From: Aegilops tauschii subsp. strangulata
Taxonomy: Eukaryota; Streptophyta; Magnoliopsida; Poales; Poaceae
Reading direction: 5' to 3'
Assembly (NCBI RefSeq): GCF_002575655.3
Contig: NC_053037.3
Span: forward strand, 449,283,793-449,347,792
DNA length: 64,000 nt
Below are positions 61,571 through 64,000 of this stretch, piece after piece (positions within the stretch are counted from its first letter, which is position 1; each line of letters begins with the position of its first letter). The translations under genes were made by a program, and so were the position numbers. The notes beneath the pieces were generated by a model. It worked only from the letters and a program-made list of their open reading frames with translations. It ran no database searches and had not been told where the DNA came from.

Positions 61571-64000
61571 TGTCACGACCGGTTTTCCAATAAAAATATT
61601 TATTGAGAAACCGATCCCTTTTACGGACCAGTAGAGAAGAATTCCTCCTCACTGGTAGACAATGTCTTGATCACAGAAGAAAAACCAGGAGTACTAAATA
61701 TAATACAAGGCTGAGCGGAGACTGCTCAACAATTTATTACAAGCACGCCAATAATACATAAAGGCGGATAGGGTGGCATGCTACTGACTCGCAAAGAAAC
61801 AACGGTGATGGATATGTCACAGTTAAGTGGGTGACATGACTCCTGAATCTAACAACTCTTCGAGCGTCGGAGTGAGGCTCGAGGATTCTTATTGTGGGTG
61901 GCGGAAGCGAATATAATACAAGCGACCAATCTCCAGGATCGCACGGGACTGACTAGGATTCCTCTAGGCGTCGGACTCACTATCAAACTCTTCATCCATG
62001 AGATCGCCTTCGTCAACATTTGGCCAAATCAACAAGCCAGGTGAGTACTATGAAAGTACTCGCAAGACAGTTCGGACATAAGATATAATAAATGTAAACA
62101 TGATGCATATGAACAGATTAAAAAGCGCACTCAGACAATGAGTTAGCAATGCATGGAAACATAAAAGGGAAGTCGGGCGGTAGTCCTCCCGAAATCCCAA
62201 AGTAATACTGAAGGCCAATCGAGTGTCTGAAAGACTCCTCGGAAGGGTAAAAATGAAATAACAATGCCGCAGTCGGGCGTCAAGGTGACACCTCATAAAG
62301 GGCTTATAATAGAATATAAAAGACAATGCGTGCCACAATCGGACGTCTGAGCTACATCACATAAAGGGCTTATATCAAAAGTAAATAACAAGAGTGCCAC
62401 AGTCGGACGTCTGAGCGACATCACATAAAGGGCTTATATCAAAAGTAAATAACAAGAGTGCCACAGTCGGACGTCTGAGCGACATCACATAAAGGGCTTA
62501 TATCAAAAGTAAATAACAAGAGTGCCACAGTCGGACGTCTGAGCGACATCACATAAAGGGCTAATATTTCATAACTTAATATCTCAGTAGCTCATGAATT
62601 TAATTCATTTCAAGGGAATAATCAGGTACGAGATAATTAAAAGTTAGTCCATCCACAGGAATAACAATTCAAACGGGTATACCACTTAAGCTTGTTCACC
62701 GGGGATTTACCACGAGGACTGACATAGATATGGATATACTGGCCACGGTCCTTGATCACGGACACGATGACTCGGAAGGATTTGACTCTGCAGAGTTTGT
62801 ACTTTAACCACAGCCAACGGATTTCAGTGGTCACAACGACTAGTTCCGTTTACGGTGTTTTAGAAGAAACTCATCTAAACAGTACACACCCATTCAACAT
62901 TCCGATGCCCGGAATCACCCTCAACAACGTTCAAGAAAAACCTTGAGACGGGGAGGCTACAACCTCGCGTAGCATGGGATCAAATTTATACCGCGCGCTC
63001 TAAGGGGTGCCCCCCTCTCGGTCCCAACCGGAAACACCCATGCCCCCTGACCGGATGACTGGCTTTAATCCAGGGCCATGGAACCCTCATCCCGGCCCCT
63101 CTATTTGGTGTGTACAAGGAAAGAGGTTAACAACTTACTAAACCGCATTCTTTGCAGAAAACATGTGGCAGCACGAAAGAGGAAGAACGGTAACGTGGCT
63201 CAGTCCACGTTAACGTCGCAGTTTATCGGCTGAAGAAGACTGGCATGCTACAACAATACCATCTTACTACCTTTCATGTCACCACATGATCAGGTCATCT
63301 CTCATCAAAGATCACGGTAACTTCGGAACACACGGATAGTTGCCTTGCATGCAACGAGATACTCACCGATGCTCATATGCCATGCACAACCATTCAAGCA
63401 AACATGTAAAACACCTATCATATCAAAGGTTCAAACATGCTTGCCTGGTTCAGAGAAGTCGGAGTCTAGCTCGGCGAAGTTCGCAGCTCCGTCACCTCCT
63501 CCGGAACCTACGGTATAGCGAAACCGTACACTAACGTGAAAATCATCGCGTGCATAAAAATTGTTCCAAAAATATTCCAAATAAATACTATAAAAAACTA
63601 GACAAAATTATAAGACTGATAGAAAAAGAATCAATCAAAAATCATCTTTTATTAAAAAGATATAAGGATTTTAGTCCAGGGACTATTCTGTGATGAAACA
63701 GAAAAGAACCAGGGACTTAACTGAGAAAATAGAAAACGATTCGGAACGAAATGCGCCAGCCCAAAGAGAAGACGCATTTTGCCCGAAGGCGCCATCAGAA
63801 AATGGTTCGAGAGGGAAACAGAAGAGAGGCTGACGGGGGGGTCCCACACGTCAGGTTTAAAACTTCGCCGGCGCCCGAAGGATGCGGTGGTCGCCGGTGT
63901 TGAACCACGGCGAGGCAGGGAGATCGGAGGGTACCAAGAGGTTCAGTGTGTTCTTCCGCGTCGGTGGGTGGTGGACTTGGCCGTCGGAGAGCACCACGTC
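61571..64000 (-). mobile_element. 5' LTR of the Tekay-like element, cut by the window end
   Basis: Near-identical to 51787-54200. It differs by scattered substitutions, by about 35 bp more sequence near 62226-62275 (CTGAAAGACTCCTCGGAAGG), and by fewer 64-bp repeat units. Its promoter should lie just beyond the window end. Confidence 0.93.
62297..62565. repeat. 64-bp tandem array in the 5' LTR
   Basis: GGGCTTATATC starts at 62366, 62430 and 62494, closing at 62558. That is three exact 64-bp intervals against four in the other LTR. Confidence 0.93.

Larger units (their letters stand above)
51787..64000 (-). mobile_element. Gypsy chromovirus (Tekay/Del-like) with 4-kb LTRs
   Basis: On the minus strand. 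The 3' LTR is 51787-55825 (4039 bp) and the 5' LTR starts at 61571 and leaves the window after 2430 bp. LTRs begin TGTGACACCCC and end GTGACA. The internal region (5745 bp) holds an initiator-Met primer site, an extra ORF, gag, protease, RT, RNase H, integrase and a chromodomain-like C-terminus. Long LTRs and a C-terminal chromodomain suggest the Tekay/Del branch. Gag-pol has three lesions: a TGA at 58120, a one-base frameshift near 57793 and a TAA at 56342. The flanking duplication cannot be checked because the far end is outside the window. Confidence 0.92.

Noticed and set aside
1..64000. tRNA or rRNA genes
   Set aside because: No cloverleaf or rRNA-like sequence was noticed; the TGGTATCAGAGC matches are primer binding sites next to LTRs.

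Overview
This window looks like the transposon-rich part of a large grass genome, most likely Triticeae (wheat, Aegilops, barley or rye). The reasons are nested Copia and Gypsy LTR retrotransposons, CACTA ends opening CACTACAAAAAAA, many short Stowaway MITEs with CTCCCTCCG termini and TA target duplications, and no bacterial-type gene organisation. Family names are from memory of plant element lineages; no database was searched.

Layout. 1-1976: downstream part of a plus-strand Copia LTR. 1977-8973: low-copy, MITE-rich DNA with four minisatellites, gene-like fragments (a possible minus-strand first exon with a TATA box at 4.43 kb) and a frameshifted minus-strand gene relic at 8.1-8.7 kb. 8974-21217: a complete minus-strand Copia element of SIRE/Maximus type, with LTRs, initiator-Met primer site, gag, pol, a third envelope-position ORF and a GCCGT target duplication. 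21218-25797: retroposon tail, a local duplication, a satellite-like array of about 460-bp units and AT-rich DNA. 25798-38834: a complete plus-strand Gypsy element of Tat/Retand type (CCCTT target duplication). Its gag-pol is followed by an antisense, intron-containing accessory gene with its own TATA box. 38840-45435: a plus-strand gene made of duplicated exons, then the repeat-rich right end of a CACTA transposon. 45436-46421: a decayed Athila-like Gypsy RT fragment. 46422-46973: the left end of a second CACTA. 46974-51786: a decayed Gypsy element. 51787-64000: a Tekay/Del-like chromovirus on the minus strand with a 4-kb LTR and an extra ORF upstream of gag; its second LTR runs off the window.

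The right half is nested four deep: Athila-like fragment, CACTA, Gypsy, Tekay. No intact host gene is convincing. All pol-bearing elements carry in-frame stops or frameshifts, although two elements are structurally complete and young by LTR similarity.

The most interesting system is the antisense accessory gene at 33.86-38.03 kb. Seven exons can be traced by GT-AG borders, and every coding junction keeps the reading frame. The predicted protein joins a gypsy-type transposon domain, a lysine-rich nuclear-type segment and a coiled coil. It is transcribed against gag-pol, from a promoter next to the 3' LTR.
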